From: Bacillus halotolerans
GTDB lineage: Bacteria > Bacillota > Bacilli > Bacillales > Bacillaceae
Length of the DNA stretch: 64,000 nt
Reading direction: 5' to 3'
Assembly (NCBI RefSeq): GCF_001517105.1
Contig: NZ_LPVF01000010.1
Location: forward strand, 558,001-622,000
This document shows positions 44,144-52,346 of this stretch, one piece after another; position 1 is the stretch's first letter, and each line of letters begins with the position of its first letter. The notes beneath the pieces were generated by a model that saw only the letters and a program-made list of their open reading frames with translations, had not been told where the DNA came from and ran no database searches. A program made the translations under genes and the position numbers.

Positions 44144-45052
44144 TTATGATTTTTTTGATATTCCGGCAGAATCCAACAGCCTTTTTGCAATTTCGTCAAA
44201 ATCCTCTTTTGAAATCCCGGGAGCAAATTCCTCCGGCACTTCTCTGAAATCAGGAACGGGCGCTCCCTTAGGGCTTCCCTCAATGACATGAAGCTCACTG
44301 CCGTCTATCGGATGCTCACCTTTCCAGATTTTATTGATATCCTTGTAATCCGTATCACTGAATGTATACAGCTTCGTATGAATTCCCTGCTCTTCGAATT
44401 TTCTGGCTGTATCAAAATGTTTATTATCATGGTTCGGGATCGGAAGCATTTTGCCGATATTTACGCCAGTCGCAATCTCAAGCGCTTTGGCATACGCCGC
44501 GATATGAACGCCGCCGCGCACGAGCAAATAACCGATCATTTCTCTGGCCACCGGATGATCAGTCATTTCATACACTCTCATTTTGTGAGTTCGGGCGCCG
44601 CATTCCAGGAAAAAGTTATGGAGCAAATCCAGCACCAGATTTCCGCTGTTAAACACATTTTCACCGGTCCAGGCTTTCCCCATCGAATCAAACGGATAAG
44701 ACGTTTGAGCCGTTTCAATAAAATGCTGGGAATTTCGTTTATTTTTTGCATCTCTCATCGGTGAAACGTCGGGATCACCTTTAAATGTCGAACCTGTCAG
44801 CATTAAAGATATCGTATTAGACACAAGCTCCACATGGCCGAATTCTTCAGCGGTAATGCTTGATACAAGATCGTAAAACGGTTTTAATTTTTTCTTGCTG
44901 CGAAAGTTAAAGGACTGGAACATATAATTATTGAGAGTGGACATTTCACCAAATTTGCCGCCTAACAGCTCTTGAACCGCCGCTGCCGCATTTGGGTCAG
45001 GATGTTCTGGGGTTGGAAGGTCAATAAGCAGCCTGTTGCTCCTTTTGAACAT
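44144..45052 (-). CDS. manganese catalase
   Basis: A 302-residue non-haem catalase that splits hydrogen peroxide with a dimanganese centre. All five ligands expected for the family are present: Glu36 (KFGEMST), Glu70 and His73 (ITAEEFGHVEL), Glu150 (FFLECGAR) and His183 (GVHIAAYAKA). The ferritin-like four-helix core spans about 20-200, followed by a C-terminal strap. The ATG at 45052 follows AGGAGGT. It lies 77 bases downstream of the fsrA terminator on the same strand. I do not recall a gene here in strain 168 (which has YdbD elsewhere), so this may be an accessory gene. Confidence 0.9.
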   Translation of the reverse strand: MFKRSNRLLIDLPTPEHPDPNAAAAVQELLGGKFGEMSTLNNYMFQSFNFRSKKKLKPFYDLVSSITAEEFGHVELVSNTISLMLTGSTFKGDPDVSPMRDAKNKRNSQHFIETAQTSYPFDSMGKAWTGENVFNSGNLVLDLLHNFFLECGARTHKMRVYEMTDHPVAREMIGYLLVRGGVHIAAYAKALEIATGVNIGKMLPIPNHDNKHFDTARKFEEQGIHTKLYTFSDTDYKDINKIWKGEHPIDGSELHVIEGSPKGAPVPDFREVPEEFAPGISKEDFDEIAKRLLDSAGISKKS

Positions 45053-45128
45053 GTTTGTACCTCCTAGTGCCGTTGTTTACCACTAATAAGGTTTATTGTT
45101 TCTATGGATTGTCTTATGCGTTGACAAA

Positions 45129-45156
45129 TAAAAAACTTGGCGGGGGTAGCGCCAAG
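45129..45156 (-). terminator. fsrA terminator
   Basis: CTTGGCG-CTACCCC-CGCCAAG followed by six T on the minus strand. Read-through would enter the manganese catalase gene. Confidence 0.9.
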
Positions 45157-45212
45157 CTTTTCGGATCTTGATCTGATAGAGGGGTTGGGGAACAGAGAGT
45201 AGCTTCTCTCTA
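45130..45212 (-). ncRNA. fsrA: FsrA, Fur-regulated small RNA
   Basis: A transcript of about 82 bases from a Fur-controlled promoter to an intrinsic terminator. Between them are unpaired C-rich stretches (CTCTCTGTTCCCC, AACCCCTCTATC) typical of FsrA, which pairs with the ribosome binding sites of mRNAs for iron-rich proteins such as SdhCAB and aconitase. Its place next to ykuI matches the known fsrA locus. The Fur box overlaps the -10. Confidence 0.88.
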
Positions 45213-45219
45213 TAATTAA

Positions 45220-45248
45220 ATGATAATGATTCTCAGTATCAATGTCAA
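45220..45248 (-). promoter_or_regulatory. Fur-controlled promoter of fsrA
   Basis: TTGACA (45243-45248), 17 bases, TATCAT (45220-45225) on the minus strand. A Fur box TGATAATGATTCTCA (45221-45235) covers the -10. Confidence 0.88.
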
Positions 45249-45275
45249 TCGTTTTTTGATATTTTTTTCAATTCA

Positions 45276-45300
45276 TAAAAAAAACGGCTCTTCAGCCGTT
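45276..45300 (-). terminator. ykuI terminator
   Basis: AACGGCT-CTTC-AGCCGTT with a run of T on the minus strand. Confidence 0.85.
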
Positions 45301-46523
45301 TAAATCAATCCATCCTGCTCATATAAATAAGAATACGGCAGGTCTATAAACAAATATATTTGATCATCCATCGGATATGAAAACGTTCTGATCATTTCGC
45401 CTGTTTCCAAATCGCTGTACAAATCACTGAAAAACCCTTTTCTGAGGTTTCTCATTCTCATGATGTTCTCCAGAAAATAAGGACGCCAGCTCCAGTTCTT
45501 CTCCGTATACTCCGGCTGGTAAATCCATTCTCCGTCTTGTTTAAAAACATTTCCAGTCAGCTGATCGCCTTCTTCATCACAGATATAAATTCTAAAGCTG
45601 CAATCCGTCAGCTCTTCCGCCAGCTTTTTAATAAAATCATCATCCGGAGACTGGCTGTTTTTTCGCAATGATGTAACAGCTTGGTGCACCCGTTTGTAAA
45701 ACTGTTCAGAGTGCTCATAGACGGTTTCTAGTTTCTTTTTCTCATGTGTGATAAATTGGTGAAATTCAGTCTTAAGTCTTCGCTTCAATACATCTCTCTC
45801 TAAAAACGTTTCTGACGGGGACACCAAATAATAGCCCTGAAAATAGCGGCCGCCATTTCTCCATGCGTATTGAAGCTGAAAATTCGCCTCAATATCTTCG
45901 TAAAGCAGCGCCGCACCGATTTTTCTTGCTAATAATGAAATGCTGTACAGCACATGCTCATAAGACGGAGATGGCTGTGAGATTCTCAGCGCCTGTAAAT
46001 CGATTTTTAACAAATCTGGCGATAGCAGCGCAATTCTGTCCAGATTGCTGCTTTCTTTTCCGATATTATCAACTGCAATTTTGATTCCGTATGTACGATA
46101 GTAGGCAAGCATATGGTAAAGCTGCTCAATATCCCCTTCAAAATTGTGCTCTGTAATTTCAAGCACGAAACGATGAAGTTCGATCCCTCTCGCTTCATAT
46201 TCTTTCAGAAGCTCAAGAAAGCTTTCGCCGTGATCAAGCATTAAAAGATTGGCATCCTGATTCATAAAAATCAGCAGATCAGAATCCGCTTCTAAAAAGC
46301 GGTCAAGAGCCTGGCGGATAATTCTGTTATCAACCTCTAACTTATATTCTTCGGGTATCCCCGCATCTAAAAAAAAGGGTCCGAGACTTTGAATTTCTGA
46401 ATCTGCCAATATACGTCCCAGCACCTCATATCCGACGATTTTCTGCTCCTCGGCACTGAAAATCGCCTGGTAATATGGGAGGACATCATCAATGTTCGTT
46501 AAAATATCAAGTGGATCCAACAT
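45300..46523 (-). CDS. ykuI: EAL-domain c-di-GMP binding protein YkuI
   Basis: A 407-residue protein with an N-terminal EAL domain (about 5-240) and a C-terminal PAS-like YkuI_C domain (about 270-400). The signature is degenerate: EVLGR near residues 33-37 replaces EAL; FMNQDAN, EITEHNF and the DN in IAVDNIG correspond to the other metal motifs. YkuI binds c-di-GMP, but hydrolysis is weak or absent, and it is linked to an exopolysaccharide and zinc phenotype. It has no membrane segment. Own promoter TTGTTA-N17-TATAAT. Confidence 0.94.
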   Translation of the reverse strand: MLDPLDILTNIDDVLPYYQAIFSAEEQKIVGYEVLGRILADSEIQSLGPFFLDAGIPEEYKLEVDNRIIRQALDRFLEADSDLLIFMNQDANLLMLDHGESFLELLKEYEARGIELHRFVLEITEHNFEGDIEQLYHMLAYYRTYGIKIAVDNIGKESSNLDRIALLSPDLLKIDLQALRISQPSPSYEHVLYSISLLARKIGAALLYEDIEANFQLQYAWRNGGRYFQGYYLVSPSETFLERDVLKRRLKTEFHQFITHEKKKLETVYEHSEQFYKRVHQAVTSLRKNSQSPDDDFIKKLAEELTDCSFRIYICDEEGDQLTGNVFKQDGEWIYQPEYTEKNWSWRPYFLENIMRMRNLRKGFFSDLYSDLETGEMIRTFSYPMDDQIYLFIDLPYSYLYEQDGLI

Positions 46524-46564
46524 GTTATCACCTGCTTCTCTATCTTTGTCTGATTATACACACA

Positions 46565-46593
46565 ATTATATCTACACCACAAATTTTTAACAA
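46565..46593 (-). promoter_or_regulatory. promoter of ykuI
   Basis: Minus-strand TTGTTA (46588-46593) and TATAAT (46565-46570) with a 17-base spacer. Confidence 0.75.
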
Positions 46594-46678
46594 AACATAG
46601 CGGAAAAGTGAGTTGTATGGGAGTGTCTTAAAAAAAGAAGAGGATAAAATTATTTGGGATTATAAATCTACAGACTAA

Positions 46679-47227
46679 TTAATTAAGGATTTTATTCATT
46701 TGTTTCCCAATAACCAAGACAAATACATAAATAAGAGCATTAATACTAGCAGCTGTCCAAAAGTAATGATTCCAATCAGTGCCTTTAAACATCCAATCAT
46801 TATCATGTTTCAAATTAAAGAAAGTTCCTTTTTTATCGTATGTGCCAAATGTAAGAGTTGTTGAACCACCAACACTCTTTGAAACATCAACTCCATACAT
46901 TGAACCGACATTGTCAGTATAGTTTATTTTCATATACGTGTAATCAGATAAAATTTTGTCTACCCGTTTGGTTGGCAGAGACACATATAATACAGCAGAC
47001 GTATCGCCTCCGGGCCCAGCCAAATACTCTCTAGCTTTAATAAATTTCGTTTCATCAGGAAAATCTATGTGGTAAAGTTTTTCAAATCTTATTTTTTCAT
47101 CAGATGTAAGATTTGTATTTTGATAATATTCTGGAGTAAAAGCACATATAATAAAGTACCAAATATTAAAGATAATAACTAAACTGCTTAAAAATAATAA
47201 AACTGACATTTTTAACAATTTCTTCAA
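46679..47227 (-). CDS. ykuH: two-helix membrane protein YkuH
   Basis: A 182-residue protein with an N-terminal membrane helix (LLKMSVLLFLSSLVIIFNIW) and a C-terminal helix (WTAASINALIYVFVLVIGK) that ends in basic KQMNKILN. The polar 110-residue middle should lie outside the cell and both ends inside. The start is TTG at 47227 with AGGGGTG upstream. It is AT-rich and has its own extended -10 promoter between it and ykuG. Function is unknown; position next to YkuG and topology would fit a protective or accessory partner (inference). Confidence 0.78.
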   Translation of the reverse strand: MKKLLKMSVLLFLSSLVIIFNIWYFIICAFTPEYYQNTNLTSDEKIRFEKLYHIDFPDETKFIKAREYLAGPGGDTSAVLYVSLPTKRVDKILSDYTYMKINYTDNVGSMYGVDVSKSVGGSTTLTFGTYDKKGTFFNLKHDNDWMFKGTDWNHYFWTAASINALIYVFVLVIGKQMNKILN

Positions 47228-47251
47228 GTTAACACCCCTTAATCTTTAAAA

Positions 47252-47260
47252 ATTATATCA
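47252..47260 (-). promoter_or_regulatory. extended -10 promoter of ykuH
   Basis: TGA-TATAAT on the minus strand, 25-30 bases upstream of ykuH and downstream of the ykuG terminator. Confidence 0.55.
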
Positions 47261-47271
47261 TAAATTTGAAT

Positions 47272-47315
47272 AGAAAATAAAACAAGCGAACGACCAGCAT
47301 TAACGTTCGCTTGTT
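47272..47315 (-). terminator. ykuG terminator
   Basis: AACAAGCGAACG/CGTTCGCTTGTT, a 12-pair stem with an 11-base loop and a T-rich tail on the minus strand. Confidence 0.88.
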
Positions 47316-47322
47316 TTGCAGT

Positions 47323-49398
47323 TTATTCAGATCTCATTTTTTTCTTAATAACATCTCTAAATGCTTGTGCTGTTATTTTTCCAATCTCTTCACTATAATC
47401 CTCAACATCAAAAGCTTTTTTAAAGGCTAACCTAATCGGAACAACAACTGGATCAAGATTTGTATTTAAATAATACTCTGCCTCAGAGAAAATTTTGTCT
47501 AATGAACCATCAAATCTATTATTTACAAATTGAGTGAACCTATTCATAAACTCATTATTACTATAGTAATCTCTGATTACGATATTCAGAGGTTGAGCAT
47601 TAGCACCAACTGATGTCTTATTCGCCAGATTAATTGCATCTACATCACTAAATAAATCATCTAAGCTAAATTGATACATATTACCTATTATCTTTGTAGC
47701 CGCATCATAAGGCGAATTAAATTCTTGAGCATGTAATTTCATGTCTTGTATTGTTGTTAATAGATCTCCAGTCCAACCAGCAAAATCTCGTAAAGTTTGA
47801 GAGTAACCACCACTATAAATAATGGCATTATAAGTTGCCATAAGATGCTGTGTTCCTATGACAGTTTTGGATTTAGGATCAACAATTCCATTTACTAAAT
47901 CTTCCCCTAGCGCTTTATCAGCCCATTCACGATAAATAGGATCAATCTGGCCTGCAGTAGGAACCCACTTCCACCCTTTATAGTTATCCTTTCTTAAATA
48001 CTGGGCAACCAACTCATTAGCTAATTGTGTTTTTTCTACTCCGTTATTTAAATCGCTTTGCATTTGGGCATATTTTTCAGCTGTTTCGTATAAAACATCA
48101 ATTTGGTCAAAAAACTTTTTATTCTCTGAAGAGACTTCATTTATGGTATTAACTCCATTATCCAAACCTGAACAAATATCATTATCAATTTGTATCATTC
48201 CAGAACCACTTCCAACAGTAATTGTTGAAATTTGGTCAAACGCCCAATTGTAAGGCAGGGAGTATCCTAAGTTTCCACTAAAACCGGTAGACATACCACT
48301 TACAAAACTTGCAAATGCTAAACCTTTTTTAGAAACTGAAGTACATACATTTCTAGGTGCATAAATGCCAATTTTGTAAGTCGAACCCAAAAAACCATTC
48401 ATTATTTCATTAATACCTTCGAAGTGTGGAATAATATTGTTGTTTAAATCGTTACCATAAGCATCATAATCTACTGCAAAATATATTACAGTGTTATTTT
48501 TAAACCTATATTCTTTTGCTGCCTTATAAGCTGCAAGCGCATCTTTTTTTCCTTGTTCTTTATTAAAATAAGTTGCTTCTCCCCCATAGGTTTGATAAAT
48601 CGGAAAAACATTTAAACCTGATTTTAAGATTGTTTCTAATTCACCTGGTTGTATTTTTTTATTTAGAGTACTCCCCGGCGCATTTGTGAGATATCGGCCC
48701 ACAATCTTATAACCTGCTCTCTTAAGGGACTCCGCTCTGTCCGATGTGATTTGAGTAATTGAGTCACAAGCAACTCCTTTTCGATTGGGATCCCCAGTAC
48801 TTACTAAAAGCGAAGACCATGTTTGAAAGTCAGCGATACCACTCTGTTTCAATTTTACAAAAGATTGAAAATCCATTACTTTTGATCTTACGGATTCAGA
48901 GTATATTCCATCAAAAGGAACATTGTACCCATTAAAAATTAGAGCAGCTTGAAATAAATGAACAAAACTATTTTTTTCATCTTTGGATCCAATCCCCAAT
49001 ACAGGAATCAATCTTTGTGTAGTTGGTCCAAAATTCCCATTAGCTATACTATCATCTAATCCTTCCTCGTACTGTATTGCATAAACAAGAGACTTTTGAG
49101 TATCCCTTGAATACTGACCATCACAGGGCATTAAATAGAAATTCTCTCTATGGTTAAATTTATTATTTAGCCATTGCTGTATTGAACGAACTTTCTCTGA
49201 TGCTCCACTTAAAAGGATATAAGAGTCCATGTTCAATAAAGCCTTAAACACTTTAGGCGTTACTACACCGTCTGCTTTAGAAAGACCCATATTCATTTGC
49301 ATTTCTGCTATCGCGCCTTTCGTTCCCTGTCCAAATGTACCCGTTAATCCACCTGGACCATAACCTTTACAATATAGGGCACCTTGAACAATTTTCAC
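47323..49398 (-). CDS. ykuG: YkuG main part: peptidoglycan-binding and DUF1906 protein
   Basis: A 691-residue frame beginning with GTG at 49398. Several peptidoglycan-binding-like helical repeats come first (about 1-60, 65-130, 145-205), each with the GxFGxxT or DGxY-S pattern. Then a DUF1906/Rv2525c-like glycoside-hydrolase-type domain follows (about 210-420: GRYLTN, FPIYQTYGG, YFAVDYDA, IGIYAPRN, QIDNDICSG). A C-terminal region of about 260 residues has no recognisable family. There is no signal peptide. The first repeat is encoded in another phase at 49395-49637; the two overlap at TTGTGA next to a run of eight A, and one more A would give one protein of about 771 residues. AT-rich compared with neighbours. 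Confidence 0.8.
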   Translation of the reverse strand: MKIVQGALYCKGYGPGGLTGTFGQGTKGAIAEMQMNMGLSKADGVVTPKVFKALLNMDSYILLSGASEKVRSIQQWLNNKFNHRENFYLMPCDGQYSRDTQKSLVYAIQYEEGLDDSIANGNFGPTTQRLIPVLGIGSKDEKNSFVHLFQAALIFNGYNVPFDGIYSESVRSKVMDFQSFVKLKQSGIADFQTWSSLLVSTGDPNRKGVACDSITQITSDRAESLKRAGYKIVGRYLTNAPGSTLNKKIQPGELETILKSGLNVFPIYQTYGGEATYFNKEQGKKDALAAYKAAKEYRFKNNTVIYFAVDYDAYGNDLNNNIIPHFEGINEIMNGFLGSTYKIGIYAPRNVCTSVSKKGLAFASFVSGMSTGFSGNLGYSLPYNWAFDQISTITVGSGSGMIQIDNDICSGLDNGVNTINEVSSENKKFFDQIDVLYETAEKYAQMQSDLNNGVEKTQLANELVAQYLRKDNYKGWKWVPTAGQIDPIYREWADKALGEDLVNGIVDPKSKTVIGTQHLMATYNAIIYSGGYSQTLRDFAGWTGDLLTTIQDMKLHAQEFNSPYDAATKIIGNMYQFSLDDLFSDVDAINLANKTSVGANAQPLNIVIRDYYSNNEFMNRFTQFVNNRFDGSLDKIFSEAEYYLNTNLDPVVVPIRLAFKKAFDVEDYSEEIGKITAQAFRDVIKKKMRSE

Positions 49399-49637
49399 AA
49401 TATTTTTTTTGAATTAGATGACATAGAAATTGGGCCTAATTCTTCAAGCTTTCTCAAAGTTGTAGGACCAAAGCTGTCGGAAGTCTGTATAATTCCCAAT
49501 TCTAGTTGTAATGCTCTAGTTAATGCATACATTGTTTCCCAGCCAGTTTTCCCATTTTCCTCAATAGGATTATAGCCACTTTTCCCCTTGTACGTTTCAT
49601 TGAGCCATTCCTGAGTTAACAATACCATTTCGTCCAT
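49395..49637 (-). CDS. ykuG: YkuG N-terminal fragment: first peptidoglycan-binding repeat
   Basis: An 80-residue frame with one peptidoglycan-binding-like repeat (TQEWLNETYKG, GKTGWETMYALTRALQLELG, SFGPTTLRKLEELG). The ATG has GGAAGG upstream. It ends SSNSKKIL because of a phase change at A8 (49403-49410). Frame -1 from there enters the long downstream YkuG frame without a gap in homology. I regard it as the true N-terminus of ykuG, separated by a mutation, a sequencing error or ribosomal/transcriptional slippage. Confidence 0.7.
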   Translation of the reverse strand: MDEMVLLTQEWLNETYKGKSGYNPIEENGKTGWETMYALTRALQLELGIIQTSDSFGPTTLRKLEELGPISMSSNSKKIL

Positions 49638-49675
49638 TATTTAATCTTCCTTCCATAATAATATAACCCTAATTA

Positions 49676-49724
49676 ATTCATTCCTATAATTCCTCTTTTT
49701 AGTTAGAGAGGTAATTATATGAAT
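49676..49724 (-). promoter_or_regulatory. leader hairpin upstream of ykuG
   Basis: Imperfect inverted repeat: arms 49676-49695 and 49707-49724 pair as ATTCAT, TAATT and CCTCT with their complements, separated by small bulges. It lies between the 5-codon leader frame and the ykuG start. Confidence 0.45.
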
Positions 49725-49727
49725 GTT

Positions 49728-49745
49728 TTAATCTAAGTTCTTCAT
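49728..49745 (-). CDS. possible 5-codon leader peptide
   Basis: ATG-AAG-AAC-TTA-GAT-TAA directly after a strong AGGGGAGG ribosome binding site, about 90 bases upstream of ykuG on the same strand. The rest of the 49638-49901 gap is AT-rich, with a candidate promoter TTGGTG-N16-TAATAT near 49787-49815. Confidence 0.3.
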   Translation of the reverse strand: MKNLD

Positions 49746-49899
49746 ACTTCGCCTCCCCTTTTGAAATATAACTTTCATATATTAGGTGGCTTACGTATGA
49801 CACCAATTCCTCTTAAACAATTAGAGCTTAATGTGTTATCTTAATTGATTTAATTGGATAGGAAGAAGGTTAATTTTGGAGGTTAAACTTTTAAACAAA

Positions 49900-49951
49900 A
49901 AAATTTCACTTAATAATTTCAATATTTACTGATAAGTATTATTGTGAAATT
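49900..49951 (-). terminator. fadH terminator
   Basis: AATTTCAC (49902-49909) pairs with GTGAAATT (49944-49951) around an AT-rich loop; a T run follows on the minus strand. Confidence 0.55.
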
Positions 49952-50714
49952 AAAACGGATAAGGATTCAGCCATTGCCCCCCATCCAGAGTGACACATTC
50001 CCCATTCATATAGGACGCTTCATCAGAAAGCATAAACGCGGCCAAGGCGGCGATTTCCTCGGGTGTGCCGAGCCGGCCGAGCGGCACACTGTTCATCGTT
50101 CGTGACATCGCTTTTTCTGATTCAAAAAGCTTCTCTGCACCGCCTGTTCGTTCAATTGGACCGGGTGCAATCGCGTTTGTACGGATTCCGTATTGACTGC
50201 CCCACTCTACGGCGAGAGTTCTAGTGAGCGACAATACGCCAGCTTTTGCCGCAGCGGAATGAACAACCCCCGCTCCCGCTCCCCACGCATATGTGGCGGC
50301 CATATTTAGAATAACACCCCTCTGCTGATGCTCAATCCAGTGCCTGGCTGCGGCTTGGCTGCAAAAAAACGTGCCATTTAATACAATCTCAATTACCGCT
50401 TTCCATCCATTGGGCGTGAGCTTTTCTGCCGGGCAAATAAAATTGCCGGCCGCATTATTAATAAGTGCATCAAGACGCCCAAACACATGTAACGCTTCTG
50501 CAACCATTTGTGCTGCCCCAGAATCAGAACGGACATCCATTTGAAAACAGGCAACTTGGCCCTCAAAGGTTTCAATTTCTTTTTTTGTTTCTTCAAGTGC
50601 TTCATGGTTCCGCCCTGTTATCATGACATTCCAGCCCAATTCGGCCTGTTTTTTTGCCATTGCTTTTCCCATGCCGCTTGACCCGCCGGTAATAATAACA
50701 ACCTTTTTTTCCAT
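49950..50714 (-). CDS. fadH: 2,4-dienoyl-CoA reductase
   Basis: A 254-residue short-chain dehydrogenase/reductase for beta-oxidation of unsaturated fatty acids (formerly YkuF). The cofactor motif is TGGSSGMGKAMA at 9-20 and NNAAGNF follows. The usual YxxxK is replaced by SxxxK (HSAAAKAG), which is normal for dienoyl-CoA reductases. The ATG follows AGGAGGG. A FadR operator covers its promoter. Confidence 0.93.
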   Translation of the reverse strand: MEKKVVIITGGSSGMGKAMAKKQAELGWNVMITGRNHEALEETKKEIETFEGQVACFQMDVRSDSGAAQMVAEALHVFGRLDALINNAAGNFICPAEKLTPNGWKAVIEIVLNGTFFCSQAAARHWIEHQQRGVILNMAATYAWGAGAGVVHSAAAKAGVLSLTRTLAVEWGSQYGIRTNAIAPGPIERTGGAEKLFESEKAMSRTMNSVPLGRLGTPEEIAALAAFMLSDEASYMNGECVTLDGGQWLNPYPF

Positions 50715-50733
50715 TGTATGATCCCTCCTGTTA

Positions 50734-50751
50734 TGAATGAGTATTCATTCA
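50734..50751 (-). promoter_or_regulatory. FadR operator of fadH
   Basis: TGAATGA-GTAT-TCATTCA, a perfect 7-base inverted repeat that matches the B. subtilis FadR box, just upstream of the ribosome binding site. Candidate promoter on the minus strand: CTGACA-N18-TAGAAT upstream. Confidence 0.8.
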
Positions 50752-50820
50752 ATATTATTCTACCATTATACGCAAGCTTCTGTCAGTACATGCTAAGATG
50801 AGATTTTTTCAAGTTACAGG

Positions 50821-50829
50821 TGATATAAT
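50821..50829 (+). promoter_or_regulatory. extended -10 promoter of ykuE
   Basis: TGA-TATAAT, about 30 bases before the ykuE ATG. Confidence 0.55.
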
Positions 50830-50858
50830 AGAAAAACTCTACTAAAGGTTGGTTTGAA

Positions 50859-51719
50859 ATGAAAAAGATATCCAGAAGACAATTTTTAAAAGGAACGCTC
50901 GGCGTTTTTGCGGCCGGGGTTTTAACGGCCAGCGGGGGATATGGCTATGCCCGCTATCTGGAACCGCATATGATTGAGACTACTAAACACACGATTAAAA
51001 GCTCTCTCATTCCCCATGGATTTGACGGTTTTAAAATCGTGCAGTTCAGTGATACACATTTAAGCGATTATTTTACGCTTGAAGACTTTAGAACTGTCAT
51101 CCTGACGATCAATGAAACTAAGCCTGATTTAATTGTTTTTACCGGGGATATTATCGATAACCCTGATACGTATCAACATTATCAGGCAGTGATTCCTTTT
51201 TTGAGAAAGCTGCAAGCACCCTTCGGCAAGTTTTGTGTTTACGGCAATCATGATCACGGCGGCTATGGAACCGATGCTTATAAAAGCCTGATGTCATCAG
51301 GAGGTTTTACGGTATTCCGCAACGCCTATCAAAAATTGACGCTCACAGACGGCAGCGAAATTGAGATCGCTGCGCTCGATGATTTAATGCTCGGCAAGCC
51401 CGATTATGAAGGCACCCTATCGAAACTAAGCGAAAGGCTTTTTTCCATTTTGCTCGTCCATGAGCCTGATGCTGCCTTGAATACAAAAACATATCCTGTC
51501 AATCTGCAGCTATCCGGACACACACACGGCGGGCAGATCCAGCTGCCCTTCTACGGACCGCTTATTACGCCTCCGTACGGAAAAGTCTATACCGAAGGAA
51601 TGTACCAAACAGGCGACACTCATATTTATGTGAACCGCGGCCTCGGGATGACGAGACTGCCTTTGCGATTTCTGGCTAAACCTGAAATCACAGTCTTTAC
51701 ATTAAAAAGCACAACTTAA
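50859..51719 (+). CDS. ykuE: Tat-secreted metallophosphoesterase YkuE
   Basis: A 286-residue calcineurin-like phosphoesterase exported through the twin-arginine pathway and kept at the cell wall. The signal has SRRQFLKGTLGVFAAGVLTAS (Arg6-Arg7 in the motif SRRQFL). Metal motifs follow in order: FSDTHLSD, FTGDIIDN, YGNHDHGG, VHEPDA, LSGHTHGGQ. YkuE is a reported substrate of TatAyCy. The ATG is preceded by AAAGGTTGG. ykuD follows 50 bases later. Confidence 0.94.
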   Translation: MKKISRRQFLKGTLGVFAAGVLTASGGYGYARYLEPHMIETTKHTIKSSLIPHGFDGFKIVQFSDTHLSDYFTLEDFRTVILTINETKPDLIVFTGDIIDNPDTYQHYQAVIPFLRKLQAPFGKFCVYGNHDHGGYGTDAYKSLMSSGGFTVFRNAYQKLTLTDGSEIEIAALDDLMLGKPDYEGTLSKLSERLFSILLVHEPDAALNTKTYPVNLQLSGHTHGGQIQLPFYGPLITPPYGKVYTEGMYQTGDTHIYVNRGLGMTRLPLRFLAKPEITVFTLKSTT

Positions 51720-51767
51720 TGTAGCAGAATGGGTTCCTCATCAATACTTATAAATAAAAAAGGGAGG

Positions 51768-52271
51768 ATGAGGAAACTGCTTACGTACCAGATTAAACAA
51801 GGCGATACACTCACCAGCATCGCGGCCGATTTCAGAATCAGCACTGCTGCTTTGATCCAAGCCAACCCATCGCTGCAATCAGGAGTTATCGCCGGACAGC
51901 GCATTGTCATCCCCGGTCTGCCAGACCCAAATACGATCCCATATCATATTGCAGTCTCTATTGGGGCTAAAACCCTTACTTTGTACCAAAATAATCAGGT
52001 AATAAAAACTTATCCGATCGCCGTCGGTAAAATACTGACACAAACACCAACTGGCGAGTTCTACATTATTAACCGCCAACGCAATCCCGGCGGCCCATTT
52101 GGTGCTTATTGGCTGAGCCTTTCAAGGCAGCACTATGGAATACACGGAACGAATAATCCCGCTTCGATTGGCAAGGCTGTGTCTAAAGGCTGTATCCGCA
52201 TGCATAACAAAGATGTTCTAGAACTCGCTTCAATTGTGCCAAACGGAACAAGAGTCATGATTAACCGGTAA
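51768..52271 (+). CDS. ykuD: L,D-transpeptidase YkuD with LysM domain
   Basis: Founding member of the YkuD family: makes 3-3 cross-links in peptidoglycan, found in the spore. An N-terminal LysM ([16 protein letters not shown] to the IVIPGLP end, about 50 residues) is followed by the catalytic domain with HYGIHGTN and SKGCIRMHN (catalytic Cys and His). No signal peptide. Start uncertain: coordinates use the ATG at 51768, but GGGAGG directly touches it. The codon at proper distance from that site is CTG at 51777, which gives the familiar 164-residue protein. Confidence 0.92.
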   Translation: MRKLLTYQIKQGDTLTSIAADFRISTAALIQANPSLQSGVIAGQRIVIPGLPDPNTIPYHIAVSIGAKTLTLYQNNQVIKTYPIAVGKILTQTPTGEFYIINRQRNPGGPFGAYWLSLSRQHYGIHGTNNPASIGKAVSKGCIRMHNKDVLELASIVPNGTRVMINR

Positions 52272-52346
52272 TGTTTTCTTATTTGTTTCAAAAACAGGCG
52301 GTTTATAATATGATAAAGTGGGACCTTTAGGGTAAGGAGCGTTTTT

